Shown: piece by piece, positions 34,952-47,472 of the stretch
Numbering within the stretch: the first letter of the stretch is position 1
How the letters are laid out: the number at the start of each line of letters is the position of its first letter
Origin: [Phialemoniopsis] sp. UDSM-2020
Lineage: Eukaryota > Ascomycota > Sordariomycetes > Thyridiales > Thyridiaceae
Direction: 5' to 3'
DNA: 64,000 nucleotides
Assembly (NCBI GenBank): GCA_018873225.1
Contig: JAEILZ010000001.1
Span: 1,984,001-2,048,000, forward strand
Notes under the pieces: generated by a model
What the model was told of the DNA's origin: nothing
Database searches by the model: none
The model's input: only the letters and a program-made list of their open reading frames with translations
Position numbers and translations under genes: made by a program

Positions 34952-37900
34952 ATGTCTCTGAATGGGTTGGACGATCCCAAGGTCAAGGAGGCTCACGAGG
35001 CGGCCGTCGCCGAGCCAGGAGGATGGTACGCGCAAACTCCCCTTTTATCGCTTCGCTTTGATTTAGAGTTTCCCAAGGCGCGCCGGACCGAAACTCTGCC
35101 TCTTCCCGCAACCGCACTTCTCCCGTGGGCTACCCGCATCTCCGGGGCCAGGTGTTTCTCTTTGTTAGATCCTGCGCTGTGCCCACCACGAGTTGAATTG
35201 CTGTTTTAACCTTCTCGGACCTCCGCTGACCTAGGATCATTGTTGGACTTCCAGGTTTCTACTCAAGTACGCCAGTCGCGACGAGATCGAGCTGCTAAAC
35301 CGTGGCAATGGCGGGATCGTCGAGATCCGCAATGCGATCGCGCAGTATGAGGAAGTGTCGCCGCTGTTCGGCTTCCTCAGGTATAGGCGGAGGAATGTCA
35401 TTATCAAGTATCTTCCCGAGGATTGTTCGAGATTAGTCCAAGGTGTGTACCATCGACTTGTACTTCCCCTCCCCCAAGTCCGAGATACCTTCCCCCCGCG
35501 ACCCCTCTGTCGATGTGTGTCATGCCTGTGCATGTGTTCTGTCTTGTCATTACCGTCGTGGGGTAGATAGGGGGACATTCTGGCACTTGGAAAGGAAGCT
35601 AACTGAGACGCACTGCAGCGCGCATGACGGTACACTTCAACGCCGTCTGTGAACGACTTTCGCCGTATGATACCACATTCGACATTCAGACTGCCAAGGA
35701 GCTCAAGGACACCAAGCTCTCCGCCGCCTGTTCTTTGCATGCAGCGTCAGGTTCCGCATCTTCGTCGAGTAGCTCCCTTCGTCGGAGGCGGTTGATGGAG
35801 ATTGCCGAAGAGGAGGAGGAGGAGCAAAGGGCCGTCAAGAGGCAATCGACAGTGAACGAGGAGGACCGGCCAACAACTTCGGGCGACAACTCAACTTCAC
35901 TTCAATCACCAGCTTCTCCGGACCCTCCCGTCACTTTGGATTCAAATCTTGCCAACTCGCCCGACGGCACGAAATTTGCTACCTCAACCGAGCCGCCCTC
36001 CTTCATCGGCGTCGCCAGGCCACCTTCGCCCGCAAAGTCATTTGATGCTGCACACTACTCACATCGCCCCGACCTGTATAGCTATTCATCATATCCTTAC
36101 GGCAAACCCAAAGTGAAACTCGGACCTCGACCTTCGCTCGACGTCGCTGGAAGGCCCCGGACCGCGGGCAGCTACCGCCCTGTAGCCAACCTACCGGCAG
36201 GTTTCAAGATGTTCTCCAAGGGCTCGAGAAAAGGAAGACCAGACAGTACCAAGGATGACACGAAATCGATCAAGGAGGAAGGTCCTGAGATTACCTTCCT
36301 TGCTACTTCAATACCCATACCGGAAGGTCCCGCCATGATGAGTTCCGTATTCCAGAGGCCACACACGAGCGGTGCTAGGCCAGCTACCAGCTCAGGGGTG
36401 TCGATCAAGTCGACTGCGCCAAGCTTTACGGCATCAGGCAAGCTCGGTATCACGCCGGAGAAGGCTCGGCTGATGAAAGCCATGCAGCTGCGTGAGAAAA
36501 AGAAAAAGATGAATATGCAGCAAGCGAGCGTTCCTGTTGTCGAGGCACCCGAAGCCTCATCCAGCCCGGAAAAGAAGCCAGAGCCACAGACGGAACGCCC
36601 GGAGGATGAAGAGCAAGCGCCAAAAGACGAAGATCAAAGCGCGAACGATAAAGCCCTGGATACTCACTATGCTTTGACGAAGGCGGATTCTGGAGTCGAT
36701 GTTGCGTCGGCATTGGCCGTCGATAGGGCGTCTCTCGACACCCAAACCGACTCGCACCCTCCGTCACCATTGGCGATGTCGTCGGAGATCGGCGACTCTA
36801 CCAAGGCGTCATCAGTCTCAGAATCAACGGACGAAACTATCCAGGCGCAGCCCGAGGTCAAAGACGACACGCCAATTGATGATATACCGATCGTCGAGGA
36901 GGAGCCTCAGAGGAGATTCATACTCGACGATGAAGACGAGCTGTCGGCCATAAAGCGGATGTCAGAGATTCCGGAACGGCCAGAGGATGAGCTGCTGGAG
37001 GAGGAAGCGGCAGCAAACATTTCCACTGAGCATATAGCCAATGACAATGAGGCAAAGCCCCATCTCGAGGAAATAGAAGACGTTGCCGAGCCAGTCGTTG
37101 ATGAAGAGGAAGAAGATGAAGAGGAGCAAGAAGAGGAGGATGAGGAAGAAGCGACCCTTCAACCGGCGGCAAGCCCTCAGCTCGCTCCAGCACTTCCTGT
37201 CTCCAAGTTCGCTACGTTAGATCCGTCATTACGGTCATCTGGCCGGGAAACCCAACAAGCACCAGCAGCGCAAGATGACAACATTAAGACCTCCGAGCTA
37301 CAGATCCCGACTTCCAAATTCGCGACGGGCGACTCCCAACCGTCCCCGGGGCCTACGATTCATTCCCTCATGGCGTCCGGTGCGCCTGAGCTGTATGTTG
37401 CCCAGGATCCTGTTCCGGTGACCCCTGAGACGAAGCGATCTAAGCGCAAGGGTGGATTGGAGCCCATTCGGACAAATCTAGACTTTGTAACAGACAGGGA
37501 GGCGGTGCGATCCGAGGCTCACCTTTCAGATGACGAGGACTTGATGGACGAGCTGCAGTCTGCTACTGTCCAAGAAGCCAAGCCTATTCTGGTGGCGAAG
37601 ACGCCAGTGGCCTCTAGCTTTCCCGGTCAAAGCCCACCCAAGCAAAGCACGGAGACTCTGCCCACACCACGTATCGTACGGACCGTTTCGAACCCGATTC
37701 GTGGGCCATTGTTGATCCCTGGGGATGTGACTACTAGTAGTGCGAGATCGGTCTCAGCATCCGGGGCGGCCTACTTGCATCAGATCACGCGGCAGCCCTC
37801 AACCTCACTATCGGCGAACAAGTCGAACGTCGGGTCGGGCATTTCTCAGAGAATCAAGGCTCTCGAGATGCTTTCGGGCAGCTCGGGGGACGGCCAGCAA

Positions 37901-39319
37901 CGCCTGGATCGGCCGGCTTCTACCTTTTTCGCCGTTCGCAAGCCAAGTGGTCGGGATCCCTCTCGATCGCCCTCTGTTATTGACCGAGCGGATTCCTTGA
38001 CCAGACACCACACCCCCTCGCCGCCACAGTCCCGGGGGCGGACGTCACCGGGCAGCTCTAGACTGGAGCTGCGCGATCGGTCAGGTTCTATGGCCAGTAG
38101 GCTTTCAGTCTTTGAGGGCGGCAATCTACCCAGAGGTCGACCGGAGTCTATCCAGGTAACGGCACGGATCGTGCGCGACCCCTTCCCGAAGTTTAATGAT
38201 CAGCGACCATCCACTGCGGATCTGAACCAGCTGGACCTGAGACAATCTCCGCTGGTTGTGGACCATCAGAGGGGTGACGTGAGCCCAACCACTATTATCC
38301 CTACTGTCATTGAGACCCAAGATACGCCCCGCAAGGAAACCATTCAAGAGCGTCGTCTCTCCAAGGACAGGAGGAGATCACAGTCACAAGACGGTCATTC
38401 CGAGAACAATGATGAAGACGGTCAACGCCCCAGGAGGAGATCGTCGCTATCGATAGTCAAAGACTTCATCAAGGACCGCCGCGGCTCTATCCTGGCTGGC
38501 AGGTCACCCTCTACCGATAATTTGGGCAACCTGGCCTCGCCCGGCTCCGTCCTATCGGCCACCCGGTCACCATCGCGCCCACCCTCTGTGCACACCACTT
38601 CGGGTCTCGCTCGGCGACTCAGCATATCTAGCCGGAGGTCATCGATCAGCAAGGATCGGGATGTTGTGACTCCCTTGGCCACTCCGCTTTCCCCATCTTT
38701 GATGACGGAAGCCAGCGGTTCCGGTGACGAGAGCAGGTCTTCGCCAAGCGAGCTCGGTCACAAGAAGACCCCTTCGGGCGGCAAGAGCCGAGCCAGCCGT
38801 TTCATGCGCCGGCTCTCGAGCTCCCTCAGCTCCAGCCGAAAGAACATTACCCCGGCCATCTCCCCTACCGTGGCTGAGGAAGACGAGTTCAGCAACCCGA
38901 TGCCGCCGTCCTCGTCGCAGGGTTCCGGTGCCGGAGCCCACTACCCTACCATTGTTGCCTACCTCGGCGACGTCAACGTCCAGTTCCCAGACAACCTCCT
39001 CTGGAAGCGCCGCACCATGTGCCTCGACTCGCATGGTTTCTTGATCCTGAGTGCCATCCAGGGTGTCACCGCCACCACGACGGCTGCCGCTGTAGCTGGT
39101 AAGGACAAGCAGGCTGGTGCCATCAAGCGGTACCACCTGAGCGACTTCCGCCAGCCCTACACCCCTGAGATGGAAGTACAGGAGCTTCCCAACAGCGTGT
39201 GCCTCGACTTTGTCGACGGCTCGGGCCTGCAGATTGCGTGCGAGGACCGGGCTGGCCAGCTCAACGTCCTCCATGTGCTGCAGGATGCGCACCAGAGCCA
39301 CACTTCTTTCGGACAATAA
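34952..39319 (+). CDS. large ADF-H (cofilin/drebrin-like) domain protein with C-terminal PH-like region
   Basis: Exons 34952-35025, 35255-35442 and 35619-39319 join in phase and give 1320 aa. The two small exons and the start of the third encode an N-terminal actin-depolymerising-factor homology fold, about residues 1-140 (WFLLKYASRDEIELL, GGIVEIRNAIAQYEEVSPLF, YRRRNVIIKYLPEDCSRLVQ). ADF-H domains bind actin, so a cortical actin role is likely; this is inference. The middle 1000 residues are disordered, rich in Ser, Pro, Glu and Asp, with a strongly acidic block near residues 575-600. It contains repeated SKFAT motifs (VSKFATLD, TSKFATGD). The C-terminal 120 residues (about 1195-1310) are folded in appearance and PH-like (PTIVAYLGDVNVQFPDNLLW, KRRTMCLDSHGFLILSA, RYHLSDFRQPYTPEMEVQEL). 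Similar fungal proteins are often mislabelled as GPI-anchored glycoproteins; I see no signal peptide or GPI signal. Confidence 0.82.
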
Positions 39320-40351
39320 ACTTCACTTGTGTCCAAATTATCACGGTCTTGACGACATTTCTTACTTCCTATACGAAACCTTTTCTATGTCTTAGACCCA
39401 CGGAAAGGCCCTTTTCTAGACAGAGCGTCAAAGTTAGTGGCTACACCTATTCACAAATGGTTTATCCCTCTTAGAACGAAATGATACCATTTTATCCTTG
39501 GGGAATAAGCAATCCATTAGCAGTCTTTATCCCCTGCCTTGCCTTCTCTTCACATATCTTTAGCTCATTACTTTCTTAAGCCTCGGTGTGAAACTGCACG
39601 GGGGTGCCTGCTGGCCCTGTGGCTGTGGTCTTTGTCTAGATGGAGAGAAGAAGACTAGTGTTGGAGATTTAAGGCGACCATTGTGTTGGAAGAGTTCAAT
39701 TCGTTTGAAGAGAAGATGGTGAGAGGAGGTGGTATGAAAAGAGAATATCTTTGCCAGATGGCATCGAATGTGAGGATATATACCGGGCGAGCAATATGCT
39801 CTGGCCAACTATCGACATGCAGAAAAGGGGCGGTTTATTGCATAGGAGGCGAGGCATTGTCACTATTTTGCAGCGGTCTACCCCATTTGAGACAATTTGA
39901 ATTTGATTCCCAGCTTCAATTTATTGATCGTGACTGAATTGTAGATGCACATGATTAACCTTGGGGGTTGCGAATCAGAGTGTTGATTCGGTCGGCCATC
40001 ATGGTTATGGCGCAAGATTGGGCCCCATTCCGCAATCAAAATCAGACCAGTTCAAGACTCTTCATTCAAAATTTGGGACCATGGCCAAGGTATTGGCAGC
40101 TTGATGCGTGGAAACATGAGTCTATTTACGTTCAGATTTCTCGGCCGGTCCACCAGCACAGTCGCTAGCGCTGACCAAAACGAAGCAGCACGAGCCGGAA
40201 GGAATGGTTACGGAGGAGGCTGAGATGAGATCTGCAACGGCAAACTATAAAACAGCTTCATGCCTAGTCAAATTCCTCTCTCTCGTTCTCTTAGTCTATT
40301 CTTCTTACCTAGTCGTGCCGGATCAAGATTCGAAATCGGAGGGCCGAAGAC
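39320..40351. other. intergenic region before the sulfotransferase-like gene
   Basis: About 1.0 kb of AT-richer sequence. No gene is visible. A TATA-like stretch, actataaaac, lies near 40244, about 100 bp before the next ATG. Confidence 0.5.
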
Positions 40352-41290
40352 ATGTCACAATCTACGACAGCGAAGCCGCGCGCCGGCACACTAGGCGCCG
40401 ACTCGGGGCTCCTGTGCCTCGGCTTGCCCCGGACGGGCACGTTCTCGCTCTACACGGCGCTCAAGATGCTGGGCTACGACCGCGTGAACCACGGCCTCGA
40501 GATGACGACGCAGGAGCACTGGTACGCCTGGGCCCGCGCCGCCTGGGCCACCTTCCCGTTCCTCAAGACGCCGCACCACGGCTCGCGACCGCCGCACTAC
40601 CTCGAGGGCGACGTGCCCAAGGGACCCTACACGCGCGCCGACTGGGACGTCCTGGTGGGCGACTACGAGGCCGTGACGGACCTGTGCGCGCTGTTCGGCC
40701 CGGAGCTCATGGACGCGTACCCGCGGGCCAAGGTGCTCGTCGTCGAGCGCGACGTCGAGCCCTGGATCAGAAGCTGGACCGACGTGTTCCTCGAGGGCTT
40801 CTTCGCGCCGTGGGACTGGTTCGTCATGGGCGAGCTGGGGCCCCGCCTGCTCAACAAGTACCAGCTGCGCGCGCTCTGGGACGTCAACCACGGGTGGTCG
40901 CGCGTCACGGGCGAGACGGGGGAGGACGCGCCGGCCAAGCTGCGCCGGCGGTACCGCGAGCACTACGCCGCGGTGCGGGACAAGGCGAATGCCGCCGGCG
41001 CTGGGCAGCACGAGGTGCTCGAGTACAAGCTGTCGGACGGGTGGGAGCCGCTGTGCGCGTTCCTGGGCAAGCCCGTGCCGGACGTGCCGTTCCCGCGGGT
41101 CAACGACAAGGACATGATGGCGGCGTTCCGCAAGGGGTTCTGCCGGTACTACCTGCTGCTCGTGCTGGCCAAGTTTGCCAAGTACGGCGTGGTGCTGGGG
41201 GCTGTGGGATATGCTATTTGGAGACGCGAGGAGGCCGTCGAGGTCGGAGGGAGCCTGCTGTCCAAGCTGAACTTGGGCGGCTGGTGGTAA
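40352..41290 (+). CDS. P-loop sulfotransferase-like protein (Sulfotransfer_4 type) with C-terminal membrane segment
   Basis: A single-exon gene of 312 aa. The N-terminal P-loop, LGLPRTGTFSLYTAL (about residues 23-37), matches the 5'-PSB loop of the sulfotransferase-like family common in fungi. The stretches VLVVERDVEPWIRSW and WDWFVMGELGP are also typical, the first corresponding to the 3'-phosphate-binding region. Many fungal members are annotated only as NAD-dependent epimerases or hypothetical proteins. A hydrophobic segment near the C terminus (about 272-295, YYLLLVLAKFAKYGVVLGAV) suggests a tail anchor. No substrate can be named. The coding sequence is extremely GC-rich compared with its flanks, so other frames are also open across it. 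There is no obvious functional partner next to it. Confidence 0.82.
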   Translation: MSQSTTAKPRAGTLGADSGLLCLGLPRTGTFSLYTALKMLGYDRVNHGLEMTTQEHWYAWARAAWATFPFLKTPHHGSRPPHYLEGDVPKGPYTRADWDVLVGDYEAVTDLCALFGPELMDAYPRAKVLVVERDVEPWIRSWTDVFLEGFFAPWDWFVMGELGPRLLNKYQLRALWDVNHGWSRVTGETGEDAPAKLRRRYREHYAAVRDKANAAGAGQHEVLEYKLSDGWEPLCAFLGKPVPDVPFPRVNDKDMMAAFRKGFCRYYLLLVLAKFAKYGVVLGAVGYAIWRREEAVEVGGSLLSKLNLGGWW

Positions 41291-44200
41291 TTTAGTGGTG
41301 GTGAAATATAACCATTCTCAGGTTGCCTTTTAACTGATGTACGATGCAACATCATGATGCAAGACGGTCGTGCCTGCCTGCGCCTTTTGAGGCGGTGTTC
41401 GATTTAAAGTAGCAAGAGCTGAGGTCAAGTCTTTGACGCTAGGCAGTCAAATTTGGGGACGTCCCGAGCCGGGCTTTTGGGGGCTCTCTTGCCACATGTC
41501 ATGGCCCCCAAAGCACCATTAAGACATGCAATATAGCATACCTCATGCTACACATCTAATCCACTGCCGCCTTATGAGATCCCGCATGTTGGCATCTCGG
41601 TGTAGCAAGATTGGAATACTTGCATGTTGATCTGATCGCTGCCTGCTTTCGTAGCAGGTCGAACGAAGCTCGCGATCCAATTCTCCATGTTGATTTTCCA
41701 AACTCTATCTCAAACTCGACACCGAGTTAAGCCGAGCTACATACCTACCTGTTATGGTAAAACCTCGAATTGTTTTCAAACACGCCCTATGATTGACGTT
41801 GTGATGCCTTAGCTCGAGGCAGACAAGGCAGAAAATGAAACGATGGTCCGTCCATCGGCGTTACTGACATTCCCTGCCCCAGTCCCGGTTGAATCTCGTT
41901 GGGACAACCCGGCAGTTGCAAGGATTGAGGTTTACTGATCCTGATCCTACTCCATGACTGCAGGTCGGATTCCAAAATCCGGAGCCAGTCCAGGGTGCTG
42001 GCTCGCAGGCAGACAGGGGATCGGTGCTGCTCGCTGCTGGGAGGCCGATCATGGAGAATCACGGCAAAATATGGTTACATTGTCGATGGCCTCTTCAGCT
42101 TGGGCAATCGAGTTGACGAACCTGCCCGCCGGCGGCCTGCCCTACGTGTGGATTTGCAATCACACAAATGGCAACCCGATCTAGAGATGCGAATGGCCGC
42201 GGCATCTAACCCTACACCGACCGTTCCTGGACTGGAGTGACTGGAGAAAGAGGAGACTGTCACTCGGGACCGGTGGACGGACGGAGCCAAAAGTTGGGTC
42301 GCACACTTATCTCCATATATGTAATAATTGCCCTGCTAGTTCAAACTGTTAGCTGACACTGCGTTCCAACAGAGTTTAGCGCCGGGCGCACCCTTCTGCC
42401 ACATCCCATCCACATCCAGACAGGACAGGCAGGCCTGGCGAACCAGTCTCTGTGCTTCCCCAGGCCGAGCCGTGTGCCGAGCACCCTCGTTCCACGTTCC
42501 ATTGCCTACGGCGGAGTCAAGGTAGGTACTCGACGGCCAGCGGCAGAGCGGAACGGCTTGCCTTGCGCACACGGCAAGTTCAGGTCCCATGGGGGATGCC
42601 TACAGCTCTGCTTTTTGTTCTATTCTTGTTCTGCCCCGTCTGCTGTGCTATCCCTATGCATACATACACACACGGGGTGACGTGCGGTAGTGGTATGCCA
42701 CTACTTTTATGTGCTGGGGAAATACGATGGTATGGTAACGCAAGCTGAAAGCCGCCTTGGCTCGCCGGCCTAGCTGTGGCCCCCCCCCCCTCAGATGGCA
42801 ATGGGCTTGTGGCCCCAAAACACTGTCTTAGCAGTGCTAGCACTTTGAGAGGGACCGATTTGATCCTTCGAACGAGAAGCACCGAGCAAGCCCCAGTGCG
42901 AAGCCGGTCCCGATTGGCCGTCAGCAAGGGTGAAAAATCTACAACTTGGCCCAGCATGGATGGATCGAATGCATAAGCACAACGGTGTTGCGCGCGACAC
43001 CCCGCCCAGGCGATGCCAGACATGCCAAACAACCACACCCATCATGGCCCTATTCCCAATTCGTCCCCGATACAGGCAACACACACACCACACACCTGCA
43101 AACAAACCGCACAGTCTCTGCTCAGTGACAGGGGGTCAGGGGTCGCTCGCTCCATGATCCACGGATCATCATCGCCAGCAGCAGCCAGGCGGTGCGCAGG
43201 CCGCCCGTTTGTCATCCCGATCTCTGCGGAAGGACGCTAATTACTTACCTGCCTGCACACTGATCAGGGGATCTCTTAACCCCCCAATCCACACGCCACA
43301 AACTACATACTTGCATTCAACCTGTCTGTCACACCCGAAAATAATGCAGGTGGGGGGAAGTGTTGGTGTGAAGGTAGGCCTGTTCTGTTGGTGTTTGCGA
43401 GTGCAATCGATATCTGGGTGTGTGCCACGGGAAGTGCCACCATCGCCAGCATGAGCTCGAGATGTGACATGGAATCACAGCTTCATCATACTCGGTGGTT
43501 TATCTCCTTTTGATGATTCGATATGCCCGTCATGGCCGTACCGTTCGAGCCTAGGTCCTACAGCAAGGAATTGCCCAAACGAGCCAAGTCCGCCGTCCGG
43601 AAAAGGGCCAGGCCTTGGCACTTGTTGCTTCTTTCATCCGGGCCTCCTAGCGCCCAGCAGCACGTCGACCCTCTTGAGAGTGAGAGAGTGTGTGCCATTC
43701 GGTGCCTCCGTCCCACATCCTCCCATCTCCTTTTTTCCCTTTCCCACCTCCCGCTCCCCCCGCCCCTCCCATCCAAGCCATCCCAAGCCATCCCAAGCCA
43801 TCCTCGCATACGTGCAGCAAGATGCACACCCTTCACCCCTGTCAGACCAGAACCCCAAGACTGGCCATCCAATGTCCTTCCCATGTTTTAGACCCAAGGA
43901 TTGGTGCTGGTCCACCCGCCGCCGCCGGCCCCCCCTCTTTGACTGGTGCATCAACGTTTCCTCCTCCTCATCATCGGTGGTAGGTATCCATCTGTAATCC
44001 AGAGCCTCGAACAGCCCTCGCACCCGGTTCCACCACGAGCCATTAGCTTATTTATATTGGCTGTTGGTCCCGCAGAGGTCAAAATGTGTCTGTCCCAGCC
44101 TGGCCTGCCCACGACGAACGGACCGGGAAATTAGCTGGTTTACGAACCCCCATCCTCTTGTATCTCCATGTCCAAGTCGCCGCTATTTCGAGACTAATTC

Positions 44201-44561
44201 CCTCGCAAACCCACTTCGAGTACGCGCGATCCTACGCCACTCCGATGACCTAAAGAGGGACCTCTGCTGCAAAACCCATCCAAAACCCTTTGACAGCAGT
44301 CCGACTATCGTAGCTTGCCGATCCTTTTTGAGACAGGAAACGTTCTCTAACTCTCGCGTGACGTTCAACCGTCTTCTTCAACTTACAACTTCGTCCTAAG
44401 AAACACCTCATACTGGTCCCGAACCCCGATTCGATTTTGAATGTGCGGTCTCTTTTCCGACTCGGATGTTTCCCATTCGCGCCGCAGTCTGACCGGATAG
44501 ACGAACAGCCCACCCGCTCCGTCGCTTCCGCCGCCCTGCTTACCGGACCTGCCACTCGCCC
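41291..44561. other. long intergenic region before the Clr5-domain gene
   Basis: About 3.3 kb without a supported gene. It contains a run of 11 C (42780-42790), a short tandem repeat (43771-43802) and several CA-rich patches. The section 43460-44560 is pyrimidine-rich on + and probably includes the promoter and long leader of the Clr5-domain gene. Open frames of up to 177 codons here are low in complexity and carry no signature. Confidence 0.5.
43771..43802 (+). repeat. short tandem repeat, 10-bp unit
   Basis: The unit ccatcccaag is repeated about three times, the first copy lacking a base, in the probable leader region of the Clr5-domain gene. Confidence 0.7.
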
Positions 44562-46507
44562 ATGGAGCCATCGCATAACCCTCACTTCCAGCGACAGCAG
44601 TCGGCCGGTGGCCCGGACCAGGCTTTGGCGATCCGCCGCAGGGGTGGTGCTGCTGCCGCTGCCGCCGCCGCCGCCGTGAACATGCCCGGCGGTGGCAGCG
44701 GCAGTGCCTCGGCATCCACCTCGGGCAGGCTCATGTACCTGGTCGAAGCATGCGAGGCCGCGTCCGGGCCCCAGACAGCCACACCTCCGCTGGAGGCCGC
44801 AGACCGCGATGCGTCGTCGTCCCCTTCGGCAACCTCGATGCTGGGCTCGCCGACCCTGGCCGAGTCGTCGCACGCCGCGCAAAGGAACCTCGCCAATGCC
44901 ACCCCGCCCGAGACGCCCCGGCGCATGGTGCCCGCCACCAACAACGACTGGGAGGGGATGAAGCCCGTCATCCATGACCTCTACATGGAGCAGAACCTCA
45001 GTCTCAAGGACGTCGTCGACAGGATGTGCGCCGAGCACAAGTTCAAAGCCACGTAAGTAGATTTCTCTGTTCACACAGCTGCGTTGCCGGCCATGTCCGG
45101 GAAGTGCTGACGATTTAAATGATGGATTGCAGTGCGAGGATGTACAAGACACAGTTTAACAAATGGGGATGGTCTAAATATAACAGCAAGAGGTTGCATC
45201 GCAACCTCTCCACCGGGCGCGCGGTACAAAAGCCGAGCGGCAAGTCGTGTCGACGGCCGCCGCGGTCCAATCGGACGCACGCCGTCATGGCCGGGACATC
45301 GAAGAAGGCAAGGGCGGCCCAGCAGCAGATGGCCGAGGGTCAGGAGGACGGCTCGTCAACAGCCATGACCAGGCTCAACCCACCGAGGCCGGACCTCTTT
45401 GCGATGACGCGATTACAACACGGCACTAACAGTCAGTTCTACATCGAGAAAGTCCTGTGCGAGATCCAGGACCATGTGCATTGGTTTCATGCACAAAAGG
45501 ACGAGTGGAAGTTCATACCCGGCGTCGACTTGATAGGCGTGTACAACTACCGCGCCTACGACACGTTCCGTTCGGCATTCGATCATTTCATACGGAACGA
45601 GCACGAGATTGGAGGGGAGCTGCTCCGGCATGCATTCGTCCAGGTGGAGGAGATGGTGCAGACCGACACGTCAGGGTCCTTTTACGGCCTCTTTGTCGAA
45701 CTCCCGGATTTGCTGCGGCACTTTAAGCGCGTCGACATCCTCCAGATCCTGCTCAAGCACATCAACAAGCTCGCGCCCATCAAGACGAGAAACAAATCGC
45801 TCTCGCACATCTTTTTGATTCTGCAAACCATCGTCAGTCTTGAGCCGGAGCAGCTCGCGCATTACGTCGAGTCGGCGTCGGGTCTGTGGATGAACATGTT
45901 GCGCCAGCTGCGCGGCGAGATGGACCGCAGCACCCTCATGGCCAAGCGCAATTACTTTCGGCATACGCGCAACCTCGACGAGTGGCGCGTCAAGCAGCTC
46001 GTCGGCGAGTACGAGTACCTCCGGGGCCGGGCGCAGGCCATGTCCGGCCCGGGCGACTGGAACAGCACGCTGCGGCACCTCGAGGACATCACGCTGTCCA
46101 TCATGCACAACCACGGCGTCTACTCGCGCGATTTCGTGGCGCGGTCCGAGAACCTCAACGCGCGCCTCGAGGGGAAATACGAGGGCAAGGACCTGCCCAA
46201 GAGCCACTGGGACGTGCTGGACCGCAACATCCTGTCCAACTCGCTCGACCGCATGGCGACGTACTACCGGCGGTGCGGCGACGTGGCGGCGGCCGAGGCG
46301 TGCGACGCGAAAGCCCGGGAGGGGTGGCATCACGGCCCCACGTGGCAGTTTGAGGTTGAGTCGCTGCTGAGCAAGGCCGGGCGCGGCGACGAGGCGGAGA
46401 AGATCAGCTGGACGCGGCTCGAGGGGGTGTACTGGATGGAGGTACAGGACGCGCTGAGCAGGCAGCGTAGCCCGAACTGGACGCCGCCTATCATCGAGGA
46501 GCTGTGA
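44562..46507 (+). CDS. Clr5-domain protein of unknown function
   Basis: Exons 44562-45052 and 45133-46507 join in phase to give 621 aa. Residues 1-125 are Ala/Gly/Ser-rich and disordered. A Clr5 domain follows at about 127-181 (NDWEGMKPVIHDLYMEQ, LKDVVDRMCAEHKFKATARM, YKTQFNKWGW). This is a helical domain, probably DNA-binding, widespread in filamentous ascomycetes and named after a fission-yeast silencing factor. A basic patch (SGKSCRRPPRSNR) comes next. The C-terminal 370 residues are helical, with WKFIPGVDLIGVYNYRAYDT and DLLRHFKRVDILQILLKHIN, and may form TPR-like hairpins; I do not recognise a named family there. The intron lies within the Clr5 domain. The next gene, in the same direction, is an NLR-like protein. 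Confidence 0.85.
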
Positions 46508-47472
46508 AGCGGAGAGAGAAGAGTTCACACACACATACAGGTTTTTATTGTATGTTTCCATCACGAAAGCGTTATGAGATAGCTTTGGCTTGAGAATATG
46601 ATATCCCCATGAGCGGTTGTTTGACAAGTAGTGAGAACGAGACTAGACTCGAGCGTCAAGGTGACGTGCTGTTACATCGTGATAACGTTCATCTCAATGT
46701 GTTTGTCCGCGTTTTATACATGGCGTACGACCTTATCTTGATCCCAAGAGCAAGGGGTCTTGTCCTGAACGTGGTGATGGGCTTCGTAATTAGGAGTGAA
46801 GGGCGGTTGAAGCACATTTCTCTGCTACAATCCTTCATTCTACGAGAGCCTTCCGACATCTATTCCATGAAATAGACGAGCAGATGTTCCTTTGTTGTAG
46901 TCATGACCCTGGGCTAGCTATATAGTCGCTCAATATACCAGATTAAGCTTCGACTAGAAATAGAAGCCGGGACTTACACATGCTTCAAGACTACATCTTG
47001 TGTTCCCGATCTTGCCTGTCAACCTTCATCAATCCAGGGCCTTTGAGTATAGCTGATATTCAAGCCCAACCAACTCGATCCAGTCGTATTTGTCTTTAGT
47101 TGCCAAGTGGGTGCCAAAAAGGTTGACGGTATTAGATCAATCTCTACCCAAGCTACTAACAGACTGAATGAGCCTTGTAGGCTTAGGCAGTGGGATAATC
47201 CCGGGTACTCTGTTAAGATTGAGGTGCATCAACAAGGAAAACCGTCAATTAATCTGTCACCCACTTGGTTGCTTACTGCTGCACGCCATGATTCGACTAT
47301 TCTTTAGCTGCATGCGAATCAGGGCTCGAGACGCCACCAGCATTCGGCCTCTTCCTCCCCACCCTCCAACCCCACACAATGCCTTAAGGAACCTCATTTT
47401 TGAGACTCTGCAGCAGTCTGAGGTGACCAAAACGACGCTGGCGAATTCGAATTTCAGTTCAGGTCCGGGCAA
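46508..47472. other. intergenic region between the Clr5-domain and NLR genes
   Basis: A 965-bp AT-richer spacer holding the 3' end of the Clr5-domain gene and the NLR promoter. I looked for a small HeLo- or amyloid-motif partner gene of the kind that flanks some fungal NLRs and saw none. The short ORF at 46609-46875 has no signature. Confidence 0.5.

Noticed and set aside
34405..35061. 218-codon + frame across the ADF-H leader
   Set aside because: It overlaps the true first exon in another phase, and its translation is Ser/Pro/Arg-rich from a pyrimidine-rich leader.
40204..41295. 363-codon + frame overlapping the sulfotransferase-like gene
   Set aside because: It is an alternative frame kept open by very high GC; its translation is Arg/Gly/Ala-rich without motifs, whereas the 40352 frame has a clear P-loop.
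43464..43997. 177-codon + frame before the Clr5-domain gene
   Set aside because: Pro/Ser-rich translation of a pyrimidine-rich leader containing a tandem repeat; the minus strand is equally open.
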